From positions 21,258 to 85,257 of the forward strand of contig CALJLD010000060.1 in NCBI GenBank assembly GCA_937982665.1: 64,000 nucleotides of DNA. The letters are read 5' to 3'. Of the stretch, positions 1 through 8,640 are shown piece after piece. Position 1 is the stretch's first letter. Every line of letters starts with the position of its first letter. The translations under genes and the position numbers were made by a program. Origin of the DNA: an uncultured Planctomycetales bacterium (GTDB taxonomy: Bacteria; Planctomycetota; Planctomycetia; Pirellulales; S012-138). The notes under the pieces are model-generated. The model did not search any database, was not told the DNA's origin, and worked only from the letters and a program-made list of their open reading frames with translations.

Positions 1-654
1 CACAAAGGTGTTCAACGCCAGCTTGGTCAACTCCGCATTTGCGAAGCTCATTCGCTGCACCGCGGCATCATTCTCGACGACGCTGCGATAGATGCTCTCG
101 AGCAAACTGCCGGAACGCTCGTCCGATTCCCCAATCAGGGTGAAGTCAGGGCGAAGGTAATCGCGAATGACGCTGCCCAGCGAAATGAACTCCGGACTGT
201 AGCACAGCCCAAAGTCCTTGCCGCACTTCTTTCCGGAAATGCGTTCAATCTCCGGCAAGACTTGCCTGCCTGTCGCGCCCGGCATGACCGTGCTCGTCAG
301 GACGACAACGTGGAACTCATCTTTTTCGGCGATGACTTCCGCAATTGGACGCACGGCGGAAAACACATAGTCCAAAGAGAAGTGGCCGTTCTCTTGGCTT
401 GGAGTGGGAACAATCAAGAAGCTGAAGTCGCACTCGCGGACAGCTGTTTTTGTATCTTCCGTTGCGGAAAGATTGCTGCCAGCGGCTTGAATCAATTCTT
501 GCAACCCTGGCTCAAAAACCGGGGCTTGTCCGTCATTAATCTTGGCGACGAAGTCCGCGTTCATGTCGACACCAATCACCTGGTGTCCCTTGGACGCGAA
601 ACAAGCTGCCATGGGGGAACCCAGTTTCCCCAGGCCAATCACCGCGATCTTCAT
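1..654 (-). CDS. UDP-glucose/GDP-mannose dehydrogenase family protein, N-terminal 218 codons (partial)
   Basis: The gene has an ATG at 654 and stays open to the window edge, so its 3' end is missing. The protein begins MKIAVIGLGKLGSPMA with a Rossmann GxGxxG nucleotide-binding loop at residues 7-12, then an acidic strand end (VIGVDMN) expected for NAD binding. Further on are PTPSQENGHFSLDYV and TSTVMPGAT, which are family landmarks, and SFANAELTKLALNTFV at the end of the visible part. Enzymes of this family oxidise UDP-glucose, UDP-N-acetylmannosamine or GDP-mannose to the uronic acid using NAD+ to supply acidic sugars for surface polysaccharides. The substrate cannot be told from this fragment. 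It lies downstream of a polysaccharide ABC exporter on the same strand, which fits that role. The catalytic Cys lies outside the window. Confidence 0.85.
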   Translation of the reverse strand, partial: MKIAVIGLGKLGSPMAACFASKGHQVIGVDMNADFVAKINDGQAPVFEPGLQELIQAAGSNLSATEDTKTAVRECDFSFLIVPTPSQENGHFSLDYVFSAVRPIAEVIAEKDEFHVVVLTSTVMPGATGRQVLPEIERISGKKCGKDFGLCYSPEFISLGSVIRDYLRPDFTLIGESDERSGSLLESIYRSVVENDAAVQRMSFANAELTKLALNTFV

Positions 655-836
655 ACTCGCTCCCTCGAGTTTTCCAAGTCGTTGACAGAAGCCGCCGATC
701 ATTCGCGGCAGCCGAGAGAGGAGACCTGCGCCAATCTTCCTTGACTGACGATCCCCCTCTGTGCGGTACGTGAGCAGCGATGTTTAATGCAAAACGAAAA
801 ACGCCGCAAGACGGGAACTTTGATCCAACACAAGCA

Positions 837-1415
837 TCAAGTGCTAGCAACCGCCATGTCCAATGCAAAGCACATCACCGCGGTGGCCAACCCGGCGAGG
901 TTTTTAAATTCACCGTTGCGAATTGCTGACTGCAACTCCGAGGAACTCATCAACTCGGTTTGCAGGTCTTCTGTTTCGTCAACGCGAGGCGCGGCGACCT
1001 GTTTCGCGTTCAACGCGAGAAACAAGTGCATGCGTCCGCAGTGTCGGTTGGCGTCGACAACGAACGCGCCCAACGCTTGCCAGCTATCGCTTTCGTAGCC
1101 GGTCTCCTCAAGCAGTTCTCGCTGAGCGGCCGCCAGCGGCTCCTCGCCTGACTCAATCAGGCCAGCGGGCGGAAGCAAGGTCTCTTCGCCAATACCATGC
1201 TTGTATCCACGAACCAGAACGATTCGCCTATCGGCGCGCTTTGCCAGCACGCTGGCAAAGTCCGGCATCTCGATGCGATAGAAATCGTCAATCACACGCC
1301 CGGACGGCAGCGCCACTTCCTGCTGCACGACGCGAAACCAAGGGCGCGCGCAAAGCAACTCTCGTTCGCTCCGCGTGTGCCAGGCTCGCGCTGAGTTCGG
1401 CCCGCTGGACATCAA
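837..1415 (-). CDS. NUDIX hydrolase
   Basis: 192 residues with a complete Nudix box GX5EX7REUXEEXGU at about residues 85-107 (GLIESG, then E, then RELLEETGY). The box binds Mg2+ and cleaves nucleoside diphosphate-X bonds. The upstream part (PWFRVVQQEVALPSGRVIDD) and the 'RIVLVRGYKHGIGEETLLPPAG' type region, with strong hydrophobic strands before the box, resemble the ADP-ribose/ADP-sugar pyrophosphatase subfamily, so a nucleotide-sugar substrate is plausible but not proven. The start lies 20 bp downstream of the ABC ATPase stop, so the two are probably co-transcribed. Two consecutive ATG codons make the exact start uncertain by one residue. Confidence 0.9.
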   Translation of the reverse strand: MMSSGPNSARAWHTRSERELLCARPWFRVVQQEVALPSGRVIDDFYRIEMPDFASVLAKRADRRIVLVRGYKHGIGEETLLPPAGLIESGEEPLAAAQRELLEETGYESDSWQALGAFVVDANRHCGRMHLFLALNAKQVAAPRVDETEDLQTELMSSSELQSAIRNGEFKNLAGLATAVMCFALDMAVAST

Positions 1416-1434
1416 ATCAACCTCACGGTCGCGC

Positions 1435-2196
1435 TCAAGCGGCCAGCTTGCTCGAAGTGCTGGTTTGTTGCTCGGAATAGGCTGCGATCACTTCCTTGGG
1501 CGGACCCATTTGGCGAATGCTGCCGTGGTCCATCCAAATCACGCGATTGCAAAGCTCTTCCATTGCGTTGAGGTCATGGCTGGCCAAGACGACCAGGCTG
1601 GCCGTTTGGAACATCTCGTCCATTCGCGCTCTGGCTTTGCTCAGAAACGACTTATCGCCGGCGCCCAGGACTTCATCCACAATCAGGATCTCTGGGTGTA
1701 TGGCCGTGGCGATCGAGAAGCCCAGGCGGACAATCATGCCGGTCGAGTAATATCGCAGCGGCATGTCCAGGTATTCGCCCAGTTCGCTGAACTCGGCGAT
1801 TTCCTGCATCTTGGGCGTGATCGTTTGCGGCGTTTCGCCCAGCAAGTAGGCTCGGTATTTGATGTTTTCCCAGCCGCTGGCGTCCAACTCAAAGCCAAGC
1901 GTCACATCAAATAAAGAGCTTGTCCGACCAATGACATCGCGAGTTCCGTGCGTGGGCGGATAAACACCGGCAATCAGCTTCAACAAAGTGCTTTTGCCGG
2001 CTCCGTTGTGGCCGATGATGCCCAAGCGGTCACCTTCCTGGGCTTCAAACGAGACGTCATGCAGCGCGTTCACCGTGATGACAGGATTCCGCTTACGGCG
2101 AAACATGCCTTTGAGTACGTACTCTTTCAGCGTCACGCGGCCGTGGCGGCGGACTTCAAACTGAACGCCAACGTCCTTGAGCGAAATCTTGACCAT
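1435..2196 (-). CDS. Polysaccharide/teichoic acid-type ABC exporter, ATP-binding subunit (KpsT/Wzt/TagH-like)
   Basis: 253 residues. Walker A is GHNGAGKST, the signature region reads YYSTGMIVRLGFS (the degenerate form typical of polysaccharide exporters rather than LSGGQ), Walker B is ILIVDEVLGAGD and the switch histidine is in LASHD. The opening 'ISLKDVGVQFEVRRHGR' is also typical of O-antigen/capsule exporters. It pairs with the ABC-2 permease encoded 42 bp upstream to move a lipid-linked polysaccharide across the inner membrane. It lacks the extra C-terminal carbohydrate-binding domain of long Wzt proteins, so the exporter is more like KpsT/TagH types that do not recognise a terminal sugar cap. 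That last point is inferred from length. Confidence 0.93.
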   Translation of the reverse strand: MVKISLKDVGVQFEVRRHGRVTLKEYVLKGMFRRKRNPVITVNALHDVSFEAQEGDRLGIIGHNGAGKSTLLKLIAGVYPPTHGTRDVIGRTSSLFDVTLGFELDASGWENIKYRAYLLGETPQTITPKMQEIAEFSELGEYLDMPLRYYSTGMIVRLGFSIATAIHPEILIVDEVLGAGDKSFLSKARARMDEMFQTASLVVLASHDLNAMEELCNRVIWMDHGSIRQMGPPKEVIAAYSEQQTSTSSKLAA

Positions 2197-2238
2197 GACG
2201 CGAAAGCTACGAACAGAAGCGAAGTAACGAAGTTTGGA

Positions 2239-3033
2239 TCAAAGGTAGAAGATCAATCGCTTCTCCACCTTGGCCAGCGTCAGGCTGGCGATGGTGGCCA
2301 TGACGAGAACAAAACTGCAAGCGTATGCCGTGGCTGCCATTGATGGAGCCTGGCCTTCAAGGATGGGTTTGCGCAACATCTCCAGGCACGCCGCCAGCGG
2401 ATTTGCATCCACAATCCAACCGATGCCGCGGTCCCGCAGCATCTGGGCGCGATAGAAGATGGGGGTCATGTAGAACAAAGCCTGCATGCCCACTTGCACC
2501 ATGTGCTGCATATCTTGAAACACAACGTTGATCACGCCAAAGATGATGGCGACCGACCAACCCAACACAAAGAACAGCAAGAGCGTAGGCGCCAGCATCC
2601 ACAAAGACGCCAGGTTGCCAAAGCCGCTTGTTGACCAGACTAAGACCATCAGCACAACCAAAGCCACGACAAAATGGATGGCCATGCCCACGGTTGTCCG
2701 CAAGGGATAGATCGCCAGCGGAGCAGGTGACTGACGGATGTAGGCTTCACCGGAGAAGTAGCACTGGCAGCTTTCGGTCAGCACTCCAGTGAAGTAGCTC
2801 CAAAACGCCAGTCCGGAGAGTACAAACGGCGCGTACGTGAGGATGTCTTGCCCAAACAACTGGCTGAACACAATGCAAAACACGCCGGTCATGGCGATGG
2901 GATGCATCAAAGACCAGCCGATCCCCAGCACACTGCGTCGATAGCGCTTCCGCAAATCGACCTTCACCAGCGACATCCAAAAGTATCGCTTGCGCCAGAT
3001 CTCGTTGAGATATTGCGTTGCGTGCAAGATCAT
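2239..3033 (-). CDS. Polysaccharide ABC exporter, ABC-2 type permease (Wzm/KpsM/TagG-like)
   Basis: About 264 residues from ATG 3033 (MILHATQYLNEIWRKRYFW). The N-terminal amphipathic 'interface' helix with KVDLRKRYRRSVLGIGWSLM is the hallmark of this family and is followed by six hydrophobic segments. It forms the membrane channel for the adjacent ATPase. An in-frame ATG at 3108 exists, but the 25 residues it would add look unrelated to the family and the family N-terminus begins at the later Met. It is the first gene of the export operon (permease, ATPase, NUDIX hydrolase, sugar dehydrogenase). The 230 bp upstream hold no gene that I can support. Confidence 0.92.
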   Translation of the reverse strand: MILHATQYLNEIWRKRYFWMSLVKVDLRKRYRRSVLGIGWSLMHPIAMTGVFCIVFSQLFGQDILTYAPFVLSGLAFWSYFTGVLTESCQCYFSGEAYIRQSPAPLAIYPLRTTVGMAIHFVVALVVLMVLVWSTSGFGNLASLWMLAPTLLLFFVLGWSVAIIFGVINVVFQDMQHMVQVGMQALFYMTPIFYRAQMLRDRGIGWIVDANPLAACLEMLRKPILEGQAPSMAATAYACSFVLVMATIASLTLAKVEKRLIFYL

Positions 3034-3265
3034 GTTGCGTTGCCAGCATCCCTTAGCATGCGAGTGCCATCCGACCGCTGGCGTTTTGCCAGCGCGCAAC
3101 GGCGGCACGCACGAACCCTACCGTGAAGGGGCGCGATCATAGCGAGAGGGGCTCACAGCGGCAATCGCAACTGTGCTTGTGGTTCTTGACCGACAGCACT
3201 GCCAGCCAACGGCAAGGTTGTGATGACTCCCGAATCGACTTCTGGCGGTAGTCTGCTGAATGCCG

Positions 3266-3601
3266 CTAGTTGGACTGAGCGGTCGATGCGCCAGTCGTTG
3301 TGGCGACTGCCGAAGCCTCGTCCGCGCTCAATCGCGGAAAGCGATTGCGGTAGATGATCCGCTCCAACCAATTGGCGCGGCGCAGGTTAGGATCGTCCGC
3401 ACTGAGTACCCGCCGCTTGCCGCGACGAGTCTGGGCGACGATCTCGCCGCTGGGAAGAGTCTCGGCAACAATCCAGAATTTGTCCACAACGTAGGAGTAG
3501 TCATCGCCTTTTGAAGAAGGGCGGACTTTCCTCGCGCGCGGAGATGGATGCGGACTGTTTTTGCTCTGTCGGAAGATGAGTTGGTCGCCAAGTGCAAACA
3601 T
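3266..3601 (-). CDS. Small conserved-type hypothetical protein
   Basis: 111 residues from ATG 3601, chosen because the perfect Shine-Dalgarno AAGGAGGT lies just upstream; the longer reading from 3631 would put that site inside the gene. The protein is basic and hydrophilic, begins MFALGDQLIFRQSK, has 'SYVVDKFWIVAETLPSGEIVAQTRRGKRR' type beta-strand content in the middle and a low-complexity Ala/Thr tail. No signal peptide or membrane segment is visible. I do not recognise a family; the middle part could be a small beta-barrel. It is likely monocistronic, with its own sigma-70-like promoter. Confidence 0.75.
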   Translation of the reverse strand: MFALGDQLIFRQSKNSPHPSPRARKVRPSSKGDDYSYVVDKFWIVAETLPSGEIVAQTRRGKRRVLSADDPNLRRANWLERIIYRNRFPRLSADEASAVATTTGASTAQSN

Positions 3602-3657
3602 GGCTACCTCCTTAATCCTTTGTCTTGACAAACCTAATCGTCCATGATTCCTCGGAA

Positions 3658-3687
3658 ATTATATGCTTTGCTTTCGCCGTTGTCGAA
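3658..3687 (-). promoter_or_regulatory. Sigma-70-type promoter of the small protein at 3266-3601
   Basis: On the minus strand a perfect -10 hexamer TATAAT (3658-3663) is preceded 18 nt upstream by TTCGAC (3682-3687), a weak -35. Transcription would start near 3650 and give a leader of about 50 nt with the strong AAGGAGGT site before the ATG at 3601. It is the best -10 I saw by eye in the left third of the window. Confidence 0.55.
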
Positions 3688-3855
3688 TTTAATGGGTCCA
3701 AACGTGCGGTTTTTTACGGTCGTCGGGTGTTGTTTCGTAAAGAAACTATGAAGTCGGCCATTAGTCCGTCGCCGTGTGGCATTTGCTGAGTAGCCTCGCG
3801 AGATGCTGCAGCGCGACGGATTCTCGGTTGCGGCCACCCAAGTAGCCTTCCAGAG

Positions 3856-4878
3856 CTATGCCGGCAAGCTGTCAATGAACTGTCTTTGCCCTGGCGTCAG
3901 CGCGTCTTTCTGTGCTTCATCAAATACGTTGGCGGACTCAAGCTTTGCGTGCGTGCCTTCGATTGCGGTTCCTTCGTCATCGAGCGTAACAAAGGTTGCC
4001 CCGAACAAAGAGGCGCCGGAAAAGACCGCACCACTGAGATCACAGCCGGCGAAATCCGCGCCTTCGACGTCAGCGTTTGTGAAGTCCGCGCCGCGCAAGT
4101 CGGCTTGTTGTAATCGAGCGTTGCTCAAGTTCGCGTCGCGAAAGTTTGCTTCACGCAAGTTGCACTTGCGGAAGTCGGCATCGCGAAGTTGTGCGCCCCC
4201 CGCGCTCAGCCCGGCAAGGTCTCGGCCGGAAGCGTTAATACTTCGCAAGTCTTTACCAGCGAAATCCCGGCGATCGATGGCCTGACGTGCTTCTTGACGA
4301 GACAAAGTTGGGGCCAGATACCTCTGCTCCAGCCAGGGGTCTGCCGTGTTGTGGTAACCGGTTTCGGCCTCCCAATAACCCAGCCGATCTTCGCTCAACA
4401 ACTCAATTCGCTCGAGCCACTTCAGGCTCTTGTAGAAATAGCGGCCCGGCGTCACGGTCCGCACAGGCCCTCCATGTTCGGTCGGCAGCGGCGCGCCTTC
4501 GTAATGCAATGCGGCAAACGTCCCTAGCTCAATAACATCCGCCAGTGGCAGCGACGTGCTGTGGTTGCGTTCGCTGCGAGCGACAAACGAAACGAACTGC
4601 GCTGTTTCCCGCGGCGCAGCCAGCGCGATGAGATCGGGAATCAGCACGCCGGAAAACGTCGCCCCCAGCTTGGACCAACGCGTGACGCAATGGATGTCCA
4701 GCTCAAAATCCTGCTGAGGCATTGCCAGCAAGTCGCTCACAGAGAACTCGCGCGGTTCGTCGACTTCGCCAACTATGGTAACCGTCCAAGGACGGTCATC
4801 GCGCCGCGGCGCTTTCTCGCCGGTGATCGGCCATTTATCTCGCGCGACGAGTTGCTGATTGGGAGGGAGCCTGGTCAT
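3856..4878 (-). CDS. Sulfite-oxidase-type molybdopterin domain fused to a pentapeptide-repeat domain
   Basis: 340 residues in two parts. Residues about 28-180 match the molybdopterin-binding domain of sulfite oxidase/YedY-like proteins: PWTVTIVGEVDEPREFSVSDLLAMP, then DIHCVTRWSKLG with Cys64 in the position of the Mo-ligating cysteine, and later GGPVRTVTPGRYFYKSLKWLERI. Residues about 215-315 are pentapeptide repeats of the A(D/N)LXX type (LREANFRDANLSNARLQQAD, then LRGADFTNADVEGADFAGCD), forming a right-handed beta-helix. No Tat or Sec signal is seen, so the protein may be cytoplasmic, which is unusual for YedY-like enzymes. The reaction is unknown; an oxidoreductase role depends on Cys64 binding Mo. 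The fusion is uncommon in my experience. Confidence 0.85.
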   Translation of the reverse strand: MTRLPPNQQLVARDKWPITGEKAPRRDDRPWTVTIVGEVDEPREFSVSDLLAMPQQDFELDIHCVTRWSKLGATFSGVLIPDLIALAAPRETAQFVSFVARSERNHSTSLPLADVIELGTFAALHYEGAPLPTEHGGPVRTVTPGRYFYKSLKWLERIELLSEDRLGYWEAETGYHNTADPWLEQRYLAPTLSRQEARQAIDRRDFAGKDLRSINASGRDLAGLSAGGAQLRDADFRKCNLREANFRDANLSNARLQQADLRGADFTNADVEGADFAGCDLSGAVFSGASLFGATFVTLDDEGTAIEGTHAKLESANVFDEAQKDALTPGQRQFIDSLPA

Positions 4879-4969
4879 CGCTTCAATGCTCTTTGGCGAA
4901 TTGCCTTTCGGTCTCGATCAACATCGTTTTCTGGCTCGGGACGCACGGCGCGATCCCGCCGCCCAGACT

Positions 4970-5500
4970 TCATCTGCGTTGCGAGTTTTTTATTTCCTCA
5001 ATCTTAGATTCGAGAACCTGAATAAACAGGTCATTTGCTCGTGCATTAATCTCGCTGACACTTGGCACGGCGCTACTTGAATGCGTTGACCATTCACGCC
5101 AATCAAACTCAGACCCCACGTAAACGGGGATTGCATAGTTGATGACGTATTCGTCGACACCAAATTCCCTGCGATCACGTGCCGACAATGTTATCTCCCC
5201 TGAGCGAATGAGTGTCGAAAGTTCTGCAAGGCCTTCCTTTTCAAGCTCGCGACAGTAACTAGACGAAATCTCGCCGCTTTCGAGAGACGCTTGGAGCAAG
5301 CCGAATTCATCCGGTTCCATCTCTTCGAGCGGTATTGAATAAGAACGAGGAAGCCGTGGCCCAAGCTCGATCACACTATTCGAATACGCAATGTAGAGCC
5401 AGAAGGCGGCAACCCCACAGAATAGGATTGCAAGTACAGAAAGCACCAGAGCAAAAGGGCGCACCCGTCGCGACTCACTGGATGCTTTTATGCGATTCAC
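4970..5500 (-). CDS. Hypothetical single-TM protein
   Basis: 176 residues. One hydrophobic segment at about residues 16-38 (FALVLSVLAILFCGVAAFWL) follows a short basic N-terminus, predicting an N-in membrane anchor with an extracytoplasmic soluble domain of about 135 residues. That domain is rich in Glu/Ser and ends in a helix (VLESKIEEIKN). No family recognised. It lies 91 bp downstream of the PQQ-propeller gene on the same strand. The base composition is a little less GC-rich than its neighbours. Confidence 0.7.
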   Translation of the reverse strand: MNRIKASSESRRVRPFALVLSVLAILFCGVAAFWLYIAYSNSVIELGPRLPRSYSIPLEEMEPDEFGLLQASLESGEISSSYCRELEKEGLAELSTLIRSGEITLSARDRREFGVDEYVINYAIPVYVGSEFDWREWSTHSSSAVPSVSEINARANDLFIQVLESKIEEIKNSQRR

Positions 5501-5592
5501 CCGCTTCTCCCATCGTGTGCCAGGATCGACAAGAAGCGTCCCCCGGTGTGTTGATCAACATGGAAGTCGTACTGCAAACGGAACTGTTAATG

Positions 5593-7287
5593 CTACTCTT
5601 CCATCAACGGCAGTTCATAGCATGCGGCCTCTAAATGATTCCGTAATAAAAGATACTTGCCGGAAATTGCGGGATTGTTCCAGGTGCGGTCTTCAAACGG
5701 TTGAATCCGGCCCAATTCCTCAAAGCTCTCCGGCGTTGCACGCACCAGTGCCAGCTCGCCAGTTTCCGCCTGGACGATGATCTTTTGAGTGGGGATCTTG
5801 TCGCCAACAAGTATCACTTGCCCGTGCCCATAAGTGCCGGCACGAACCTTCCATTGCCGCTTGCCGGTTCTCCATTCCACGCACGTCAAGATTCGCGCAT
5901 CAAGGCCGTACAGGTAATCGCCTTGCACCAGGACGTTTGTGAACTTGCTCTTAAGATTGTTGCTCAGCCAGATGAGTCCCGAAGAAAACCGGCCATCATC
6001 GTCGCGCGAAACCTGGATCAACGCATCGCCGGATGTATAACCGGCCGAAACGAATACGTGATTGTCCGGAAGCACAACTGGCTGAGAAACCAGCGGGTGA
6101 GCGAAGCCACCTTGCCAGGGCCAAGGGTGTTCCCAAAGCAGATCAAGCGACTCTGGATCAAACGCGGCGATGCCTTTGTTGTTGATGTGCAGCACCTGCG
6201 GCACGCCGCAGATTGTTCGCAAGGTAGGCGAGACATAGAAGTCCGTTCCTCCCAACTCCGCATCACCACCACGGACCGCAGGTTGCGGATGAGAATCGGT
6301 CGTATCCAAGCGATATCCAACCAACTGCGCGTTTCCGCTGCCGCCGGCGCTCACGATCACGTGTGGCTCGGCAATTAATGGAGAAGCGGAGTAGCCCCAG
6401 TTCGCGTTGATGCTTTCAGTGTGTTCGAAGATATCGGCTTCCCAAAGTCGCTCGCCTGTTGTTGCGTCGAAACAGGCTAACAAACCGGCCGAACCGACCG
6501 CGTAGATGCGACCGTCATAATAAGTGGGCGTGGCACGCGGCCCGTCTCCGGCGACGTTGCTCTCAAACACCACCGCGTCATCGTCATCGGTCTGTGCATT
6601 CCGCCAAATCAACTCGCCGGTCAGCAGTTCGAAACAAGAGACGTACTCCGCATCACCGCGCAGTTCCTGCGTGTAGGCACGCTCGCCTACTATGGCGAAG
6701 GAACTATGCGCGGCGCCCAAGGAATTTTCGGCGCCTTGCTCGATTCGCCATAACTCGCGCGGCGGGTTGGCATCCCAATCGGCGGCCAACGACACGTTCG
6801 GCACAATGCCATCGCGGTTCTCGCCCAAGAAGCCGGGGTAGTCGAGCACGGGGTTGGGAACGACTGGTTCCGAGTCTGGCGCCAATTGGACGTTGGCATC
6901 CAAGTTGACGTAGGCATCTTCCACCCAACGCCAGGTCAAACTGAACGAGGCGTCTCCATCGGCATAGTCAATGCGGAAGAGAGAAATCAAGACTATGACA
7001 ACCAGGGCGATAACACCCTGCACGCGCCACCATCGCGCGGAGCGAAAACCAAGACGGGCGAAGAAAAGTTCCCAAACCAGCAGGCTCAACACAGCCACGC
7101 CTGTGGCGATTTGAGTCACAACAATCTGCAGGCCGCGAGCCGTATCGACATCATCAAGAATCACCCACGTTGTCAGCCAGATACCGCCGTACACCAACAA
7201 AATCAGGACCGCAGGCCACCAACGGATGCGCGTGCTCTCGCGCGTTGAAGAGTTTTTCGTCTCTGGATTGGTTGACTGGTCTGACAT
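5593..7287 (-). CDS. Membrane-anchored PQQ-like beta-propeller protein
   Basis: 564 residues. Three hydrophobic segments lie in the first 110 residues (about 24-44, 55-72 and 88-104). A long extracytoplasmic region follows with repeating propeller blades of the PQQ/quinoprotein type: ELLTGELIWRN, CFDATTGERLWEADIF, CVEWRTGKRQWKVRAGTYGH and others, each with the G-x-x-x-W tryptophan-docking pattern. The sentence-like 'YPGFLGENRDGIVP' is a motif seen in planctomycete secreted PQQ proteins. No evidence for a bound PQQ cofactor or catalytic residues; the fold more likely mediates protein interactions, as in BamB. Divergent from the sialidase-fold gene at 7495. Confidence 0.85.
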   Translation of the reverse strand: MSDQSTNPETKNSSTRESTRIRWWPAVLILLVYGGIWLTTWVILDDVDTARGLQIVVTQIATGVAVLSLLVWELFFARLGFRSARWWRVQGVIALVVIVLISLFRIDYADGDASFSLTWRWVEDAYVNLDANVQLAPDSEPVVPNPVLDYPGFLGENRDGIVPNVSLAADWDANPPRELWRIEQGAENSLGAAHSSFAIVGERAYTQELRGDAEYVSCFELLTGELIWRNAQTDDDDAVVFESNVAGDGPRATPTYYDGRIYAVGSAGLLACFDATTGERLWEADIFEHTESINANWGYSASPLIAEPHVIVSAGGSGNAQLVGYRLDTTDSHPQPAVRGGDAELGGTDFYVSPTLRTICGVPQVLHINNKGIAAFDPESLDLLWEHPWPWQGGFAHPLVSQPVVLPDNHVFVSAGYTSGDALIQVSRDDDGRFSSGLIWLSNNLKSKFTNVLVQGDYLYGLDARILTCVEWRTGKRQWKVRAGTYGHGQVILVGDKIPTQKIIVQAETGELALVRATPESFEELGRIQPFEDRTWNNPAISGKYLLLRNHLEAACYELPLMEE

Positions 7288-7494
7288 GCTCGCTCATTTG
7301 CTGGGTGTACGATGATACTCCAGCTTATCGGCCAAACGTCATGAATTGAAAGGGCCGAATTGGCATTACGGCGGCGATTGGACTAACCTTGCAGCGAACG
7401 GATCCTTGCTTGCTCCAGCAATCTTGGATCGGCAATCTTGTTTCATCGATGCCAAGAGCTTTTCGCCGTTAACCCAATCTCGAAGCCTGGTGCC

Positions 7495-8631
7495 ATGCTC
7501 TCGAAAGTCAAACTAAGTTGCGCCTTACTTGCTTGTGCGTCTTCCTTGCCGCGATTCCGGTTGCCGTCATTCCGGGTGGTGATCGCGTTGGCCGGTGTGA
7601 TGACAGCAATGTGGCTGACGAGTGCAGGCGATTTCGCATGCGCTCAGGAACCTGCTGATGCTCAGGCCAGCGTTGCTTTGGAATTGGTGTCGGTCGCAAA
7701 AATTTCCGACTCCGCGCCGCACAGCGCTTTCACCGACTTGATTTGGCATGATGGTTTCTATTGCGTGTTTCGGGAAGGGGCCCGTCATGTTTCGGAAGAA
7801 GCCAGCATTCGCGTGCTGTACTCGCCTGATGGCGGTGAATGGAATTCCGTGGCTGAGATTGCGGTTGAAGGCATTGACCTCCGCGACGCCAAGATTTCCG
7901 TCACACCCTCAGGCAAGCTTGCTTTACTTTGCGGCGCTGCGGAACGAGAAGGCTCGGGACCGGCCACACGGCACCGCAACTTTCTTTACACCAGTTCCAA
8001 TGGCCGCGATTGGGACGGGCCGCAAGAAGCCGCCCGAGAAAACACCTGGCTGTGGAGGATCACCTGGCACGGCGAGGATGCCTATGGCGTTGGCTATGAA
8101 GTTGCTCCGCAAAAGCGGGCAGCCAAGGAATATGGAACAACGCTTTGGCGCGGCCGCGAAAACGCCAAGATGGAAACCATCATTGAGCCGCTATTCACCG
8201 AGAATGGTCCCACGGAATCCACCTTGCGTTTCGGTAGCGACGAAACGCTCTATTGCCTGCAACGTCGCGATGGCCGGCCGACAAACACGGCGATCCTTGG
8301 CCACAGCAGGCCGCCATACCAGGATTGGACCTGGCGAGATTTGGGTGCGTACTATGGCGGGCCCAACTTCCTGCAAGTGACTGCTGACGACGCGCAAGCC
8401 TGGATCGCAGGCGGACGGTTGCATGTTGCCGATAAGGGATCGCGAACAGTGCTGTGCGAACTGGACGTCGACGACGCCAAGCTGATTCCGCTACTGGAAT
8501 TACCTTCCGGCGGCGATACTAGTTACCCAGGCCTGGTCTGGCGCGAGAATCGACTCTATGTGAGCTACTATTCCAGCCACGAAGGCAAGACAAGCATCTA
8601 CTTCGCCGAAGTAAAAGTTACGGCGAAGTAA
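7495..8631 (+). CDS. Secreted sialidase-superfamily (BNR-like) protein
   Basis: 378 residues from ATG 7495. The N-terminus is long and hydrophobic (VVIALAGVMTAMWLTSAGDFACAQ) and looks like a signal peptide ending near AQ. The mature part has Asp-box/BNR-like features (YSPDGGEWNSVAEI, YTSSNGRDWDGPQ) spaced as in six-bladed sialidase-type propellers. Exo-alpha-sialidase-like proteins of this kind are abundant in planctomycetes, but I cannot find the catalytic Arg triad with confidence, so enzymatic activity is uncertain. An ATG at 7438 in the same frame would add 19 residues before the signal. The gene converges with the peptidase at 8641, leaving 9 bp between the stops. Confidence 0.8.
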   Translation: MLSKVKLSCALLACASSLPRFRLPSFRVVIALAGVMTAMWLTSAGDFACAQEPADAQASVALELVSVAKISDSAPHSAFTDLIWHDGFYCVFREGARHVSEEASIRVLYSPDGGEWNSVAEIAVEGIDLRDAKISVTPSGKLALLCGAAEREGSGPATRHRNFLYTSSNGRDWDGPQEAARENTWLWRITWHGEDAYGVGYEVAPQKRAAKEYGTTLWRGRENAKMETIIEPLFTENGPTESTLRFGSDETLYCLQRRDGRPTNTAILGHSRPPYQDWTWRDLGAYYGGPNFLQVTADDAQAWIAGGRLHVADKGSRTVLCELDVDDAKLIPLLELPSGGDTSYPGLVWRENRLYVSYYSSHEGKTSIYFAEVKVTAK

Positions 8632-8640
8632 GTGATCTCC

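Noticed and set aside
3634..3837. 67-codon minus-strand frame just upstream of the small protein at 3266-3601
   Set aside because: It contains the promoter hexamers (3658-3687) for that gene, has no ribosome site and no recognisable protein features.
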